From NCBI GenBank assembly GCA_014338405.1, contig JTDE01021564.1:62001-126000 (forward strand): a DNA stretch of 64,000 bases, read 5' to 3'. Below the pieces are notes generated by a model. The model made no database searches. It saw only the letters and a program-made list of their open reading frames with translations, and had not been told where the DNA came from. The stretch is from Paragonimus skrjabini miyazakii (Eukaryota > Platyhelminthes > Trematoda > Plagiorchiida > Troglotrematidae). A program made the translations under genes and the position numbers. Shown in pieces: positions 24,116-34,959 of this stretch (within the stretch, counting starts at the first letter, position 1; the number at the start of each line of letters is the position of its first letter).

Positions 24116-24439
24116 TAGAAATATCAGAATAGCACTTCGAACACGTAAGTTGTGGGTAGAAAGAGAAGCTAGAATACAATCTATCACAGATCCTCGGTGC
24201 ATCAGTTGCGGCTTGTTAAGATTAGTTCGCTGAGCCTGATTGTAAATGAGACCGATCGCAGTGCGTTTCCGTTTTCAAAATGAACACGTGACTTCCCTTT
24301 TACTTTCGAAATTTTGTCGTCACAACTAATGTGAGTCGGTGATGAAGTGAACAAGATCTATTTGTGGTTTTGATGATTGCGTCTTAAAAAGCGAAGAACT
24401 TACGAGGCAGTTGTAAATACTAATACGATTTCACATTGG

Positions 24440-24790
24440 GTGGCAGTCTGGCTGAATGACTCCCTACACTTGTTCAGCTAAACCTACATCTAAGCGGTTG
24501 ACACGCGCAATGACCCAACCGGTAACAACAAGAGAAGGAGTGAACGCAATGCCTACTCCGTCCACCGCATGACACGTCATAGAAATAGGTCACACTAATG
24601 ACCCAAACGTGTTGTCGTGCGACCAGGAGTCCGAAATTCTCGGCGTTCTCCGAGGCAGTGTCAGAGTTCTCGTCCTATAAATATAAATAAATTGCTGACT
24701 GATGTAGTTCGTCTGCCTTGTGACTAACAACAGTGCGTCTTTAGTGTACAGCCCAGTCGCTGACCATTTCCATTGTCGTTGCTATCCTCA
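24440..24790 (+). promoter_or_regulatory. Possible promoter or LTR-like block
   Basis: A TATA-like run (CCTATAAATATAAATAAA minus its last base) lies at about 24,674-24,690 below a more GC- and CpG-rich stretch (24,480-24,660). This is the usual order of a core promoter or an LTR U3/R boundary. No downstream exon or paired LTR was identified. Confidence 0.2.
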
Positions 24791-25226
24791 CTTCCTAGAT
24801 ATTCTATCGTTTTACGTTTGTAACTGAAAAGGGTCAATGAAACTTCAATGGACTATCAATACCAATGCCGCCCATTCAGGAACACGTAACCTCAGTGAAC
24901 CAGTGTCCATAGCAGAATTCGTTTTCAAGCAACTGGTATGAAAGTAGAAAACTATATGAAAACTATAAACAGTGACCAATCCAAGTGCCTTTGCGACGTT
25001 CAGAGGATTGTAGCGAGCCACTTTGTCATCTAGTAGGTAAACTAACTAGAAAAGCTAGACTGTCGCTTGCTTCTTCGTCGAAAGAAACAGAATGACTGCG
25101 GTGAACTGCGGTGAATGGACTGGCAATAAAACAAAATAAATGCTTGTGATAAAAAGCAAAATTTCATCTACGCACCGTCTGCATAAGCTGACATCAGCTG
25201 CTATTGCATGATGCAGTTACAGTTCA

Positions 25227-25250
25227 GTCAGTCCTAAGCTTAGGACTGAC
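25227..25250. repeat. Perfect 24-bp palindrome
   Basis: GTCAGTCCTAAG is followed directly by its exact reverse complement, with no loop. It is not part of RZ or SINE2. Confidence 0.85.
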
Positions 25251-26919
25251 ATTGTTGAACCCAGTGGATTATCCACCAAGAAGCCATCAAACTGTTTGTA
25301 AGATAATGCTAGAGGATAAAGACTTGAATTCTCTGTGGATAGAAACGCAGGATTCTGCGGTAGTCAACTTGGTTTCACAAATATAAATCTTGAAGGGAAA
25401 TAAGGTCAGACAAAATTTCGACTTACTCCAGATTCCCCGGAGTTTATAGGAAGTCAACTTTGTAAACAGCTGTTTTCGGTATTTCTCATCAGGCCTTCAC
25501 AATTACATAGGGTAAGCGCAAACGATACATGAAAATTATAACAAATCAAACAGTTCATTAGAAATCACAGACGTAGTGTGGATCACAGTGATTGTGTTGC
25601 ACTGTCACACTTGTCTGTCATGAGACATGCATTTGTCAGTGAAGAATAGCACACGTTTGGCCAAGGAAGTTTAAAGGTTTGTACGACTTGTTTTTGGGGC
25701 CCCCAGACAGGGGTTTCGGAGTCTGATAGCAATGGCCTCCGCCGTTGATAACAATTGCGCTCTGACAGTCTGTAAATAAACATCAACACTGACATTCTAA
25801 TGTGTTACGTTCGAAACGGAAAAGAATAGACGATACGTTAACACCTCAAGGTATACGTTGTTTTTTATTATTGGTGAACATTTATGTGTTACAGCACATG
25901 TTGAACATGACAGCAGCATTTAGTTTACCCGACTGCCTCGAGAAGTCATACGGTAATAATCACGCCAACTCCAATCAATAAATAGACAAAACCGATCGAA
26001 CACGGTGGATCGTATCAACAGAGAAGTAGACGGGGCAGTTTTGGTGAGTTAGCTGTTCGGTTGAGACCGGTGGCCTTTCGCGATCTAGACGAACTCGATG
26101 ACAGCAGCATCATGTGAAGGTTGAGTTACGCTCAGGAGGCTCATCATCGTTCCATTCGAACGCGTTTTGTCAGCTATAAGTAGGAAACAGTGTGACTTAT
26201 TTAAAAACACTCTACCAAATAAATGAAGTATAGTAAGCGTGAATTTGAACTGAAATAGGGGTTTGAGTAACGTCGAAAATACTCAGTGTGAATTGAATTG
26301 GCCTGCTTTTACGCACCGGGAAAAATATATTTTGAGAAAGAAATTTAGAACCGAAAACTCTTCACAAAGTGGGTAAAAGTGGTTTACTGATACAGAAATG
26401 CCAGTTGGAATGCCTAGTCCCGAAAAAACCATAACCCTGAGGTTTGGTTCCAGCTAATTTGATGATTCTAAGTCGGATCGGGCAGCTCATAAACGCCTCA
26501 AGTTCAAACATGATTCCATACGTCTGACGGATGTAAGAAGCCCGCACAAAGTGTAAGCTTATAATACATCTATTAAATCGTTTATATTAATGTGTAAACA
26601 GATTGATCAACGTATCACGTATGATAAACGGATAGAAAATCGGACTCACAGTTCATTCGATACAGATACCAACACGGATGAAGTCGTTCAGCGTCAATCA
26701 ACCCAGTGTGGTTGTTGGCATCTACACCTTGTAGAACAGTTCTAACTTTGTTTGACATGACCGCCGGTGGAGTTGATCACACGTTGTATATTTCTAAGGA
26801 AGTCACTATGTGCCAGTATGACACATGAGTAGATGACAGGACGACTCACTAGTTACGCTGTTGGAAACAAGTGTTATCAATCGTGGCCCGCAGAAAATGT
26901 TCACCCAACCAAAAGGAGA
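25251..26919. other. No gene recognised
   Basis: No supported exon or repeat; only short frames without family motifs. Confidence 0.4.
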
Positions 26920-27060
26920 ATGGGTTATCAAAGTGAGACCAGTGTACTCAACCTTCTGTTCATATCCAGCTGACGTGTACTTAGCTGCTGAGCGTCGCAA
27001 ATCCGGGTTCTTCTTGCCCCTCGGCAACCTAATCTGTCAGTTGAACTGACATGAGTCAGA
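26920..27060 (+). repeat. Unnamed repeat family, copy 1
   Basis: AATGGGTTATCA, GACCAGTGTACT and the CAGCTGACGTGTACTTAGCT block align over about 140 bp with the reverse complement of 28,430-28,570. No tRNA-like head, hammerhead or RT motif was seen. One frame reads similarly in both copies (PADVYLAAE against PADVHLLAE), but it is open for only about 35-40 residues. Confidence 0.65.
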
Positions 27061-28429
27061 CATGCGTTCAAGGTCGACGTTATTACTCCAGCTCCCCTGG
27101 TCAGATGGCTTATTGCTAATGCAGAAGTGGGGGATAGATTTTTATTGCATTTCAAAAATAGCATACCGTGATCGAATAACACCAACTTCCTCTCTCCTAC
27201 AAAATGGTCATTAGGAAAAATCGAAGGAAAAACGTTAAAATTTCAACGGCTTGTCTAACAATTGGCTGTTTCTCAACGACCTCAGCTAATCAGATTGCTT
27301 ACTGCCAAATATGGTCCTGTGGTGTGTTTGGTTTGCTATCCAGTGTTATCACAGTATTACCTCGACAATTTGAATTTACTCATAAGACTGGTGTAATTAA
27401 GGTGTGCTTTAAGCCGTAGATGTTATTGTTTTATTGTCATCTGTGTTGGTTTGCCAATGAACCAACCGCGGAATGTAAACCTTTGAAAAACTGTTCACCA
27501 ATGACAAAGTAGAGCCAGTTATGATATTTGGAGAATATTGTACGGATTAATATAAATGACAACTGAATTAACCCGACGAATAAGTTGATAGTTAGAATGA
27601 AGAAGAGAAAATAATTCATACTATAGGAATCAGTTGGTTGATCAAACCATCATCAATTCGGATATGTTATACGTCGTTGTGTTACGCTGGGCTCCGCAAC
27701 CTCTTCTAGCAGTTTGTTTCGAAGTACTTAAGCCTGACTGTTCATTAAAAATCCACAAAACAGAATTCTAATGGTCACCGTTTTTTAAACTCGTGTAGGT
27801 GATCAGCAATATAATTCGCGGTGACCGATCTGTGACAGGCTGGTTGAGGTTGTAGTCGCTGATCATGAAAAGTGTAAGATAGTTTTAACACACTTCAAAG
27901 CTATGTCTGTGTTACATTTGGTTGGTCTTTTACTACTTGTTAGTGGGTGGACAAACTACAGTTGACCAATGGCTTTCGGTCGGATTACAAGAACATACAA
28001 CTTTTCAGCTGGCTTCTGTAATGTTTCAACCGACAGCTATAAAGAATGATCGGTAGGTCGGTAACTAATCATTTTTAATGGTTTATACAACAACCAGTTA
28101 TGATCCAAAGAAAAGTAAAATGCAACTATGTCTGGATCAATAACCACTGCGTTGTTGCACAACCAATTCGTGGTACACCACTTTTGCTTTTCCTCTTTCT
28201 CCGAGTCAACAGACATACAAAGACATCTTCGATTCTCATAACATTAGCTAGATCGTGTTCAATACATTTGTCTCACAGCCCAGCCGGAACATAAGACAAG
28301 GGTGTATGGTTTTCTGTCGTCGGTTGTAACATCCTAGATAGTGGTAATCACATCTTCTGATTGGTAGCTCATCTCCTTTGGCGTAGTCGGTGTCCACTGA
28401 AAATGGGGTCACAGTATCCATCGCTAAAC

Positions 28430-28570
28430 GTTCGTCACATACATGTCAATTTGCGAGGCCGATTAGACTGTTCAGGAGCGAGAAGAACCTGAGTGTGCTC
28501 AGCAAGCAAGTGCACGTCAGCAGGATGTAAACAAAACGTTAAGTATACTGGTCCCACTGATAACCCATTG
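28430..28570 (-). repeat. Unnamed repeat family, copy 2
   Basis: Minus-strand partner of 26,920-27,060, about 1.4 kb away and inverted relative to it. Flanks diverge on both sides, which fits a dispersed element rather than a local duplication. Confidence 0.65.
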
Positions 28571-29367
28571 TAATGGATGTAAACACTACATCCTGATAGC
28601 GAACAAACATAAAGCACAGAGAAGATGAAAATATAAAGAGGTTTTCCGGAACAATGTTTTTCCCAAAGAAATTTAAAGAACGCATACAAACACGGGTTCG
28701 TGCGAACACCATACTAGAGAATTCGTAAAATCTGTTCGGATGAACATATTTATGAGAAACTTGATTTTATCTAACAGTCTTTTGTCCAAAGTGGGTATCA
28801 AGTTCTTTTTACCTACAAGCATTCTAAGCCACTCTACTGCCAGCCAGCCTTCACAACGTTATCGCGAAAACGTGTATTCATATCCCTATCCTACAAAGGC
28901 GACAATGTAGCACTAGTCGTGGGACAAAGACCAAATGCGGCACTAAATTGAACTTGTAAGTCAGCCGAACTCATTATACTACAGCGAACAACTCTGATCC
29001 CATCAACTTCGAGGAAGGATCCGGTGCCCACACTTACCAATTCAAACACTATTTATGAATTTATTTTTCAAAGCGGTTTGCATTACGTCAGCCGTACTGT
29101 GAGGGGTCTCAACACTCGGATCTCCGAGCGCCTCTGGATGTCAACATCAGGATTGCAAAAAGTGTAATTACAAGCATTTACATAAATCTGATCACCAAGT
29201 AGACTCAGTCAAAGTGTTGCTTGTTATCCGTCAACCAATGAACAAACGTTTGTCATAGCGTGTTTACAACCTGTTAGTGTGCACCTCCTATAGTGCCGAT
29301 GAACGAGGTTTAGACAAGCTATAGCTCAAGCAAGTACAAATCCCCCCATCACAAACGATACTCATAG
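28571..29367. other. No gene recognised
   Basis: Nothing recognisable beyond short chance frames. Confidence 0.4.
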
Positions 29368-29440
29368 ACCTGGTTGCCAGGCGGGTAAAAAGCGTTGACT
29401 TTTAACGTGAAAGGTAGTTGCTTCAATCCCCATTCAGACT
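29368..29440 (+). repeat. tRNA-Lys-like relic
   Basis: The anticodon-loop sequence GACTTTTAAC, the D-arm-like GGTTGCCAGGCGGGTAAAAA and the T-arm-like GTTGCTTCAATCCCC lie in tRNA order and spacing and resemble tRNA-Lys(TTT). Acceptor and anticodon stems do not pair well, so this is a pseudogene or a SINE head, not a functional tRNA. Confidence 0.4.
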
Positions 29441-30751
29441 ATCTCTACCTGATCAAAACAAACAAGGACGAAATCGGTCATGGATTGTCGGTTTGAGGAT
29501 GAGTATCGAGCAACATAACAAACAAATTCTGACTTCTTCCGAAACGACTGTAATACATGATGTGAAACTCTGTTCCCATCTTATGTCTATATAGGTATCT
29601 GTTTTCATTATTTTCGATCACGTGACTGAATGGGGGTTGATTACTTTTTAAAAATTATGCTTGTAAGCTCCCACACGTCTAAATGTGTGTACTTCAATTC
29701 ACTTAATTAACTAAAAACAGCAAACGAAATTATGCTTAAACATACATCTCAACATGCCGATATCTGTGTTCTTCAAAACGAAATAACTCTGAATAGCTTG
29801 ATGAGATGGGTTGCTTGAGAGTTCCACCATACTAAATGAATTTACCGTTGATGGATTTGATCCATCTTGCTGATACAAAGGGATTTCGAGTTTACGGCGG
29901 AGATAATCGTTGGAACAGAGAAGCTCAAAAATACACTGAAATGAACAGTAGATTCCGTTAGCTCACAACTCTTAAGAAGCAGCAGGCAGAGGACATGTGA
30001 GCGGTAAAGAAAAGAAAGGTTCGCCACCTTCAGGAAACAGAGTATTTTCGATTCACATCAAGTGTGTATGTGCACTTAGGAAAAGCGATAGGTGCAAAAA
30101 GTAATCTTCCTGTTGGTTGGGTGAACGTTTACTGCGAGTCTGAATTTATTACACTCGTTTCTCAGAGCGAAAGCAAATGGTTTGCCTGTCGTTTGCTCAC
30201 CTGCATTATGTCAATAGTCTATCCCTCTTTTTGAAGGTATTGTATCGTTTGGTTAGCTAGACAATATCAGATGCTCACAACAATACAAGTCGCCCAACTC
30301 CTTTACAGTTTTGTTGGGACTGGTGACCGAAGAGCCAGGTCATTTATATCATTAGTTAGAGTGGTGCTTGAATTTGAACGCGATATCAAGAAACACCTGT
30401 CATGTTTACCACTTAACTGAATAATAGTAGACTAATAGAACGGGTTGCTGCAACGACAACATGAGCAGACAGTGCAATCCAACATTAGGCAGCATACGTT
30501 GTGTGGGCAAGAGACGTGTGCATGAATAGTTCCCACGATCGACGAGATGACCTGTCCGAATAGCTATTGACAGATCGATGGGCACGCACATGACGCACGT
30601 GGAAAAGTCGATGACGCATTACGCGGTTGCATCTCCCCTTCCATTAGTTGAGTCTATCTAGCCGAAAAACGAACGTATTACTACCCATACGAAACAAAGA
30701 ACAGCAATAATAAGAATAATTGTTTTATTCATTACTATTACAGTGAGGATA

Positions 30752-30878
30752 ATGATGATGATGATGATGATGATGATGNNNNNNNNNNNNNNNNNNNNNN
30801 NNNNNNNNNNNNNNNNNNNNNNNNNNNNNNNNNNNNNNNNNNNNNNNNNNNNNNNNNNNNNNNNNNNNNNNNNNNNNN

Positions 30879-30926
<48 letters not shown>
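30752..30926. repeat. (GAT)n microsatellite containing an assembly gap
   Basis: GAT/ATG triplets fill both sides of a 100-N gap (30,779-30,878), so the array is longer than shown. Frames reading through it as His, Ile or Ser runs are artefacts. Confidence 0.95.
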
Positions 30927-30929
<3 letters not shown>

Positions 30930-31283
30930 TCAAGTCCACTAAAATTCGCCAGTCGTTTTGTGGTTAGGTTGACGTCAAAACTGTGCACTGACACTGCATT
31001 AAGGAGTGTCATGTACATTCCTTTTGGTCAAGATAGGCGCAACTTACCTGTGGTTGCTAGTTGTTTCGCTGACCGCAATTGCAAGATCCCCGCATTGTTA
31101 ACCTGCTCAAGCCAATTTTTCACATACAGTTTACCCTTTAATTTGTAACTTGTCCACGCCCCATTAGTGTGGATGGACACAGTCTATCGCTAAAACCCAG
31201 TTTGCACTGATAACGACTACAAAGACACAAAATGTTGATCATAGTATTTCCTGATACTCACCCATTAGGTGACTGAAGTTAGT

Positions 31284-31352
31284 TGAATAGAAATCGAACC
31301 AACAACTTTTCATGTTTCAAACCAAAGCATTTATTCCTTCGACCACCGGTCT
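31284..31352 (-). repeat. tRNA-like relic, minus strand
   Basis: On the minus strand TGGTCGAAGGA fits box A and GGTTCGATTTC fits box B with tRNA-like spacing. Stems are poorly paired. It is probably an old tRNA-derived SINE head or tRNA pseudogene. Confidence 0.35.
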
Positions 31353-31990
31353 TATGAGCATGATTTACTTAGTCCTTTTTGTTCCCATCAACTAGACAGA
31401 GTCTAGAAGATACTTAAGCCGTACTGTTATTCCGTACTCAAACCACACCCAGCTGCAGGCGGCTGAGTGCATGTGAGTATGGCTGATATACTCAAAGTTA
31501 ACAGATCTATTCTTACTTAGGCTAAGTCTACCACAGGAATTTATGGGAGCGCTGCAGATAGTTATAGTGTGGGTCTGACATCAAGCATCAAAGACCAGGA
31601 CTGTACTCGAAACTGTATCAAGCCGGATCTTTGAAGAATACTCACATGGTCATTTGTTTTGGGTTCTATCACAGCTGACTAGCGATCGTACGGGAAGTTG
31701 AAAGTACTTTACCCTGAACACCATGCACTTTTCTCAGTGCCCTTCCTATAGTAATGTCTGTTTTGAGTGTTTTACACTTGAAGTTTGCTCCTTGTTGAGC
31801 TACTGTGCAATATGGATTGCATTAGAGGTCAGCAGTTAACCCAAGGGATATCTTCATTTCCGGTATCGTTGTCCAGAAACAAACCCTAGGCCCATTTATG
31901 ATTGAGCCTTCACATTGGTATGTACAGAAGCCAAATAAGGATGTTTATAACATATTACTAAGGTCTTTTTTCATTGGTACTTACTCTCAG

Positions 31991-32261
31991 CCTTCGTTCC
32001 CGTTTTTGTTTTAACGGATTATTTTCCCTCTACATCCATCGGTACCCACCATCTGTCGACGTGGTGCAAATGGCTTATTTGCTGCGTTTTATCTTGACTT
32101 CACATAAAGGTGTTACCTATATTCCTGTAGATCTAGAAGAGTCAGTAGACCAAGGGTTCATCCAACGACTTTTGCCAGATTTCCTAATAACCGACGATAC
32201 TTGGAAAACCAAAGTCAAAAGTATTGAAGACCCAAAGGGTAAACTGATGCGAGAAACTTGA
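31991..32261 (+). CDS. Candidate terminal exon, unknown protein
   Basis: A strong acceptor (TTTTTTCATTGGTACTTACTCTCAG, quoted from its two parts TTTTTTCATTGG and TACTTACTCTCAG) opens a frame of about 90 codons ending in TGA. The translation is well mixed, with an acidic stretch (YIPVDLEESVDQG) and a charged C-terminus (KTKVKSIEDPKGK). No family was recognised and no upstream exon or AATAAA was located. Confidence 0.28.
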
Positions 32262-33229
32262 AACCTTGTGTTGGAAGTTAGTGACAATGGATGGCAACAT
32301 TATTTCAAAATCAGATAGCAAGCGCATTCCCGGTGAAAGCCGTTAGAACAGGGCGAACATTATTATGTACGATATATGCTCCGTTCATTAGCATCAGTTA
32401 CACACACATAAAATGATAACCGAACGGATGAACGGATGGGTGCGTATAGGAAAAATAATAGTTTGTCTAGATTCTAAGGGTGTGAGTGTCATGTCTGATT
32501 ATTTGAATTTTTCGGTCTGCAAGGAAATGAACTAGATAAGGAAATAAGAGATAGCTCACTGGGTGATTCCGTTTTCACTTTTAATGATCGATCAACATGT
32601 GAACTAAATAGAATAGAGTTAGTCAATACCTGTTAGATGTATCCTGGTGAACTCATAGCAACAACAATGAAAAAATTGATTGAAAAAAGGAAAATATCAA
32701 GAATTTAACGCTGAAGCGATAAGGGCTTAAAAATCATCAGCAATCGATCGCCGTACAGTAGAACACTAACGTAGTACCAAGTTGACGTATCATCTACTTT
32801 TGTGTGCATAAAGATGATTTTTATGACGTATAACTGACGCCTCGAAAAGACAAACAAGACCATTAGCCCTCGAGAAATCACCATTGTGGACAGAGTCGAT
32901 CAAGGTATTGGTTGTGTCTCTCTTAACTGTCCCATTCTACAGACTCAAACCATTTCGAGATGGACGCCAAGATTCGAGTGCCCGGTGCCCTCACCGTAAG
33001 ACCGAACGTACAGGTAACTTCATAAGTAACGACAGATTTGATGAATTGGAGTTGAATGTGAACTGGTCTTTCGGTACAGTACAGTGAGCTTAACTGACGT
33101 AGCTGTTTGACTTATTGTAATCGTGAAGTTACATCATCTTCTGAAGAGCAGAGACTGTGATACCGTTGTTACGGTTGGTTACGGCTGGTCTTGAATGATT
33201 TTCGATAGAACGTACGGGGTAACCATTTA

Positions 33230-33715
33230 AATGAGGAGCTTTATGATGAACTTGAGCTCTTCGAGTATACCGTCATTCATAATATCTAGCAAAATCTGTG
33301 GTACAGTGTTCGCATGAATTTCCCCTGGTACGTAGCCAACGCTAAACTTTTGAACACCATAGCTTTTTCCATTGGATACTTCTTCGATGAAGGCCAGCTT
33401 AAAACCTGTCAAGCCGGACGTCCAAAAAATGGCAGTTGGTTTTTCCTCTCGACTTCAATGACAAATTTACTATTCGGGTGCAAGTTGTTAGGATGTACGC
33501 ACGTAGATTCAATCCTACTGGTTAATCCGCACACTAGGACCATATCGTTCATGTATGTTTCGTACAGATACATCGAGCCAATGACGTTTTGCGTGTTTTT
33601 GAAAGAGGCTATGAACATGTCACTCAGAACGTGCTCATAGTAGACAACTCACGGCTACACAATCCACCTGAAGATGGAATCGTCCAGTGAATGAAATGTG
33701 ATCGATCAGGTTGAC
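33230..33715 (-). pseudogene. Penelope-like reverse transcriptase fragment
   Basis: Read on the minus strand, pieces in shifting frames follow the Penelope-like RT order. ISFTGRFHLQVDCVAV matches the finger segment before the GSPLGP block. VLSDMFIASFKN follows it, then YETYMNDMVLVC at the YxDD catalytic motif, then NNLHPNSKFVIEVE and NQLPFF (usual LPFLD), and finally FMRTLYHRF of the linker. The second catalytic Asp position is altered (YMND for YxDD). At least two frameshifts and several stops make it non-coding. Family knowledge: such RTs copy their own RNA and have been linked to hammerhead-bearing repeats. Confidence 0.75.
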
Positions 33716-34228
33716 AGGGTACTGGTTACAGACACACTAGTAAATTTAAGCCTCGAATTGTCAGGTTATACAACACTCAGTGGTAATATGTTTTTTGAGA
33801 TTGCTTCATCTCTACCCTTGAATCCCGACAACATAGAGTCTTCCAGTGTCTACTCTTTGTGTTGCTAGAACTGTAGCAGAAAAAATAATGCTGAACAAAA
33901 TGTTATTGTGACTTTTTGTTGTAGTGAATCCGAAGTCCACATGCATAAACACTATACACAAAAGCCTGGTTGTTTTAAAGAGTCTGATGCCGAGCTCTGT
34001 AACGATGTCCTGGATCATTGTAGTAATCTATAAAAAAAATTACTACTGGAATATGACGTACATCTGAAAGCGTCAGATCGTCATGCCCCTATTCACGTAA
34101 TACCATTGATAACTGATTACATTTTCATCAGATTCCCTCAGGTAACCGGTGCACCTCAACTGCGTTCATTTGGTGGTAGTGTAAGTCATTCCTTTAGAAA
34201 TTATGAAGGACGTATGAAAATTGACACT

Positions 34229-34716
34229 ACATAGGTTCTTTTCATTGGAAGTTCCACGCAATCCCCTTAAATGTTCTGTAGTCAACAAAGATCCTTCGGA
34301 TCTCATAATACAAACTGGTTTATTGGATGGAATGGTCACATCAAGGCCTCGCAAAAAAACAATAAACATTAATGACCTTAGAGATTGTGTAACTGCTGAT
34401 TAGTGCTTGATGAATCACTTTGAATTTTCTTCTCTCTAAAACATGTAAAGAGACAGTAAAAGTTGTAATGCATTTTTTCGAACGTTGAAACTAAATCACT
34501 TATGCAGGCGTCAATAACGCCACCACAATTGAAGTGACAACGACCAATTGTGGACGAATCAAGGAAGCCCAAAAAGAAACTATTGAAATTGCGGTCTTTA
34601 ATAGTACAGTAGATGTTAGCGTTGCTCCATATAGACCGCTTCCGCAAACAGAATTCATCATAGCTTGTCATCAGCTTCTGAGAAGGAAGAAGACAGAGAA
34701 AGAGAGAGAGAGTTAG
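34229..34716 (+). CDS. Candidate two-exon gene end, unknown protein
   Basis: An open segment (about 34,229-34,386; NKDPSDLIIQTGLLDG, RPRKKTININDLRD) can be joined, through a 121-nt intron with GT at 34,387 and ATGCAG at 34,507, to a second segment (34,508-34,716; NCGRIKEAQKETIEIAVF, YRPLPQTEFIIACHQLL) in a continuous frame that restores a Cys codon at the junction. It ends RRKKTEKERES-stop. An AATAAA lies near 34,938. The donor (GTGTAA) is not canonical, the first acceptor is weak, and no family was recognised. Confidence 0.25.
34697..34713. repeat. Short (GA)n tract
   Basis: A run of GA dinucleotides at the end of the candidate coding segment. Confidence 0.8.
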
Positions 34717-34878
34717 AAAAGGTCGTTACTTACTAGACTAGACGAATGTTACCGACGGTACTTCTGAAACAAATTTTCGGCGAGTCACATAAATGCAGAA
34801 AGTTAAAATTATTATAACGATTTGACAGCCTTCTCTACACTTAACTGTGTTGAAATGTATGGAGTTGAAGTTTATTGA

Positions 34879-34942
34879 ATGGCCCATGGGTAGCGTGTTT
34901 GACTTACTCGCCCTGGACTGCTACAGGTCACGTGTTAAATAA
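34879..34942 (+). repeat. tRNA-like relic
   Basis: TGGCCCATGGGTAGCGTG fits box A and D-loop, and CAGGTCACGTGTTAAAT occupies the variable-loop and T-arm position but with a poor box B. Probably a decayed tRNA-derived SINE head. Confidence 0.3.
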
Positions 34943-34959
34943 AGAGATATAGACAGACA

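Noticed and set aside
29368..29440. Functional tRNA-Lys gene
   Set aside because: Lys-like anticodon loop but unpaired acceptor and anticodon stems; listed only as a relic.
30658..31018. Frames reading His, Ile or Ser homopolymers across the gap
   Set aside because: Artefacts of the GAT microsatellite and 100-N gap.
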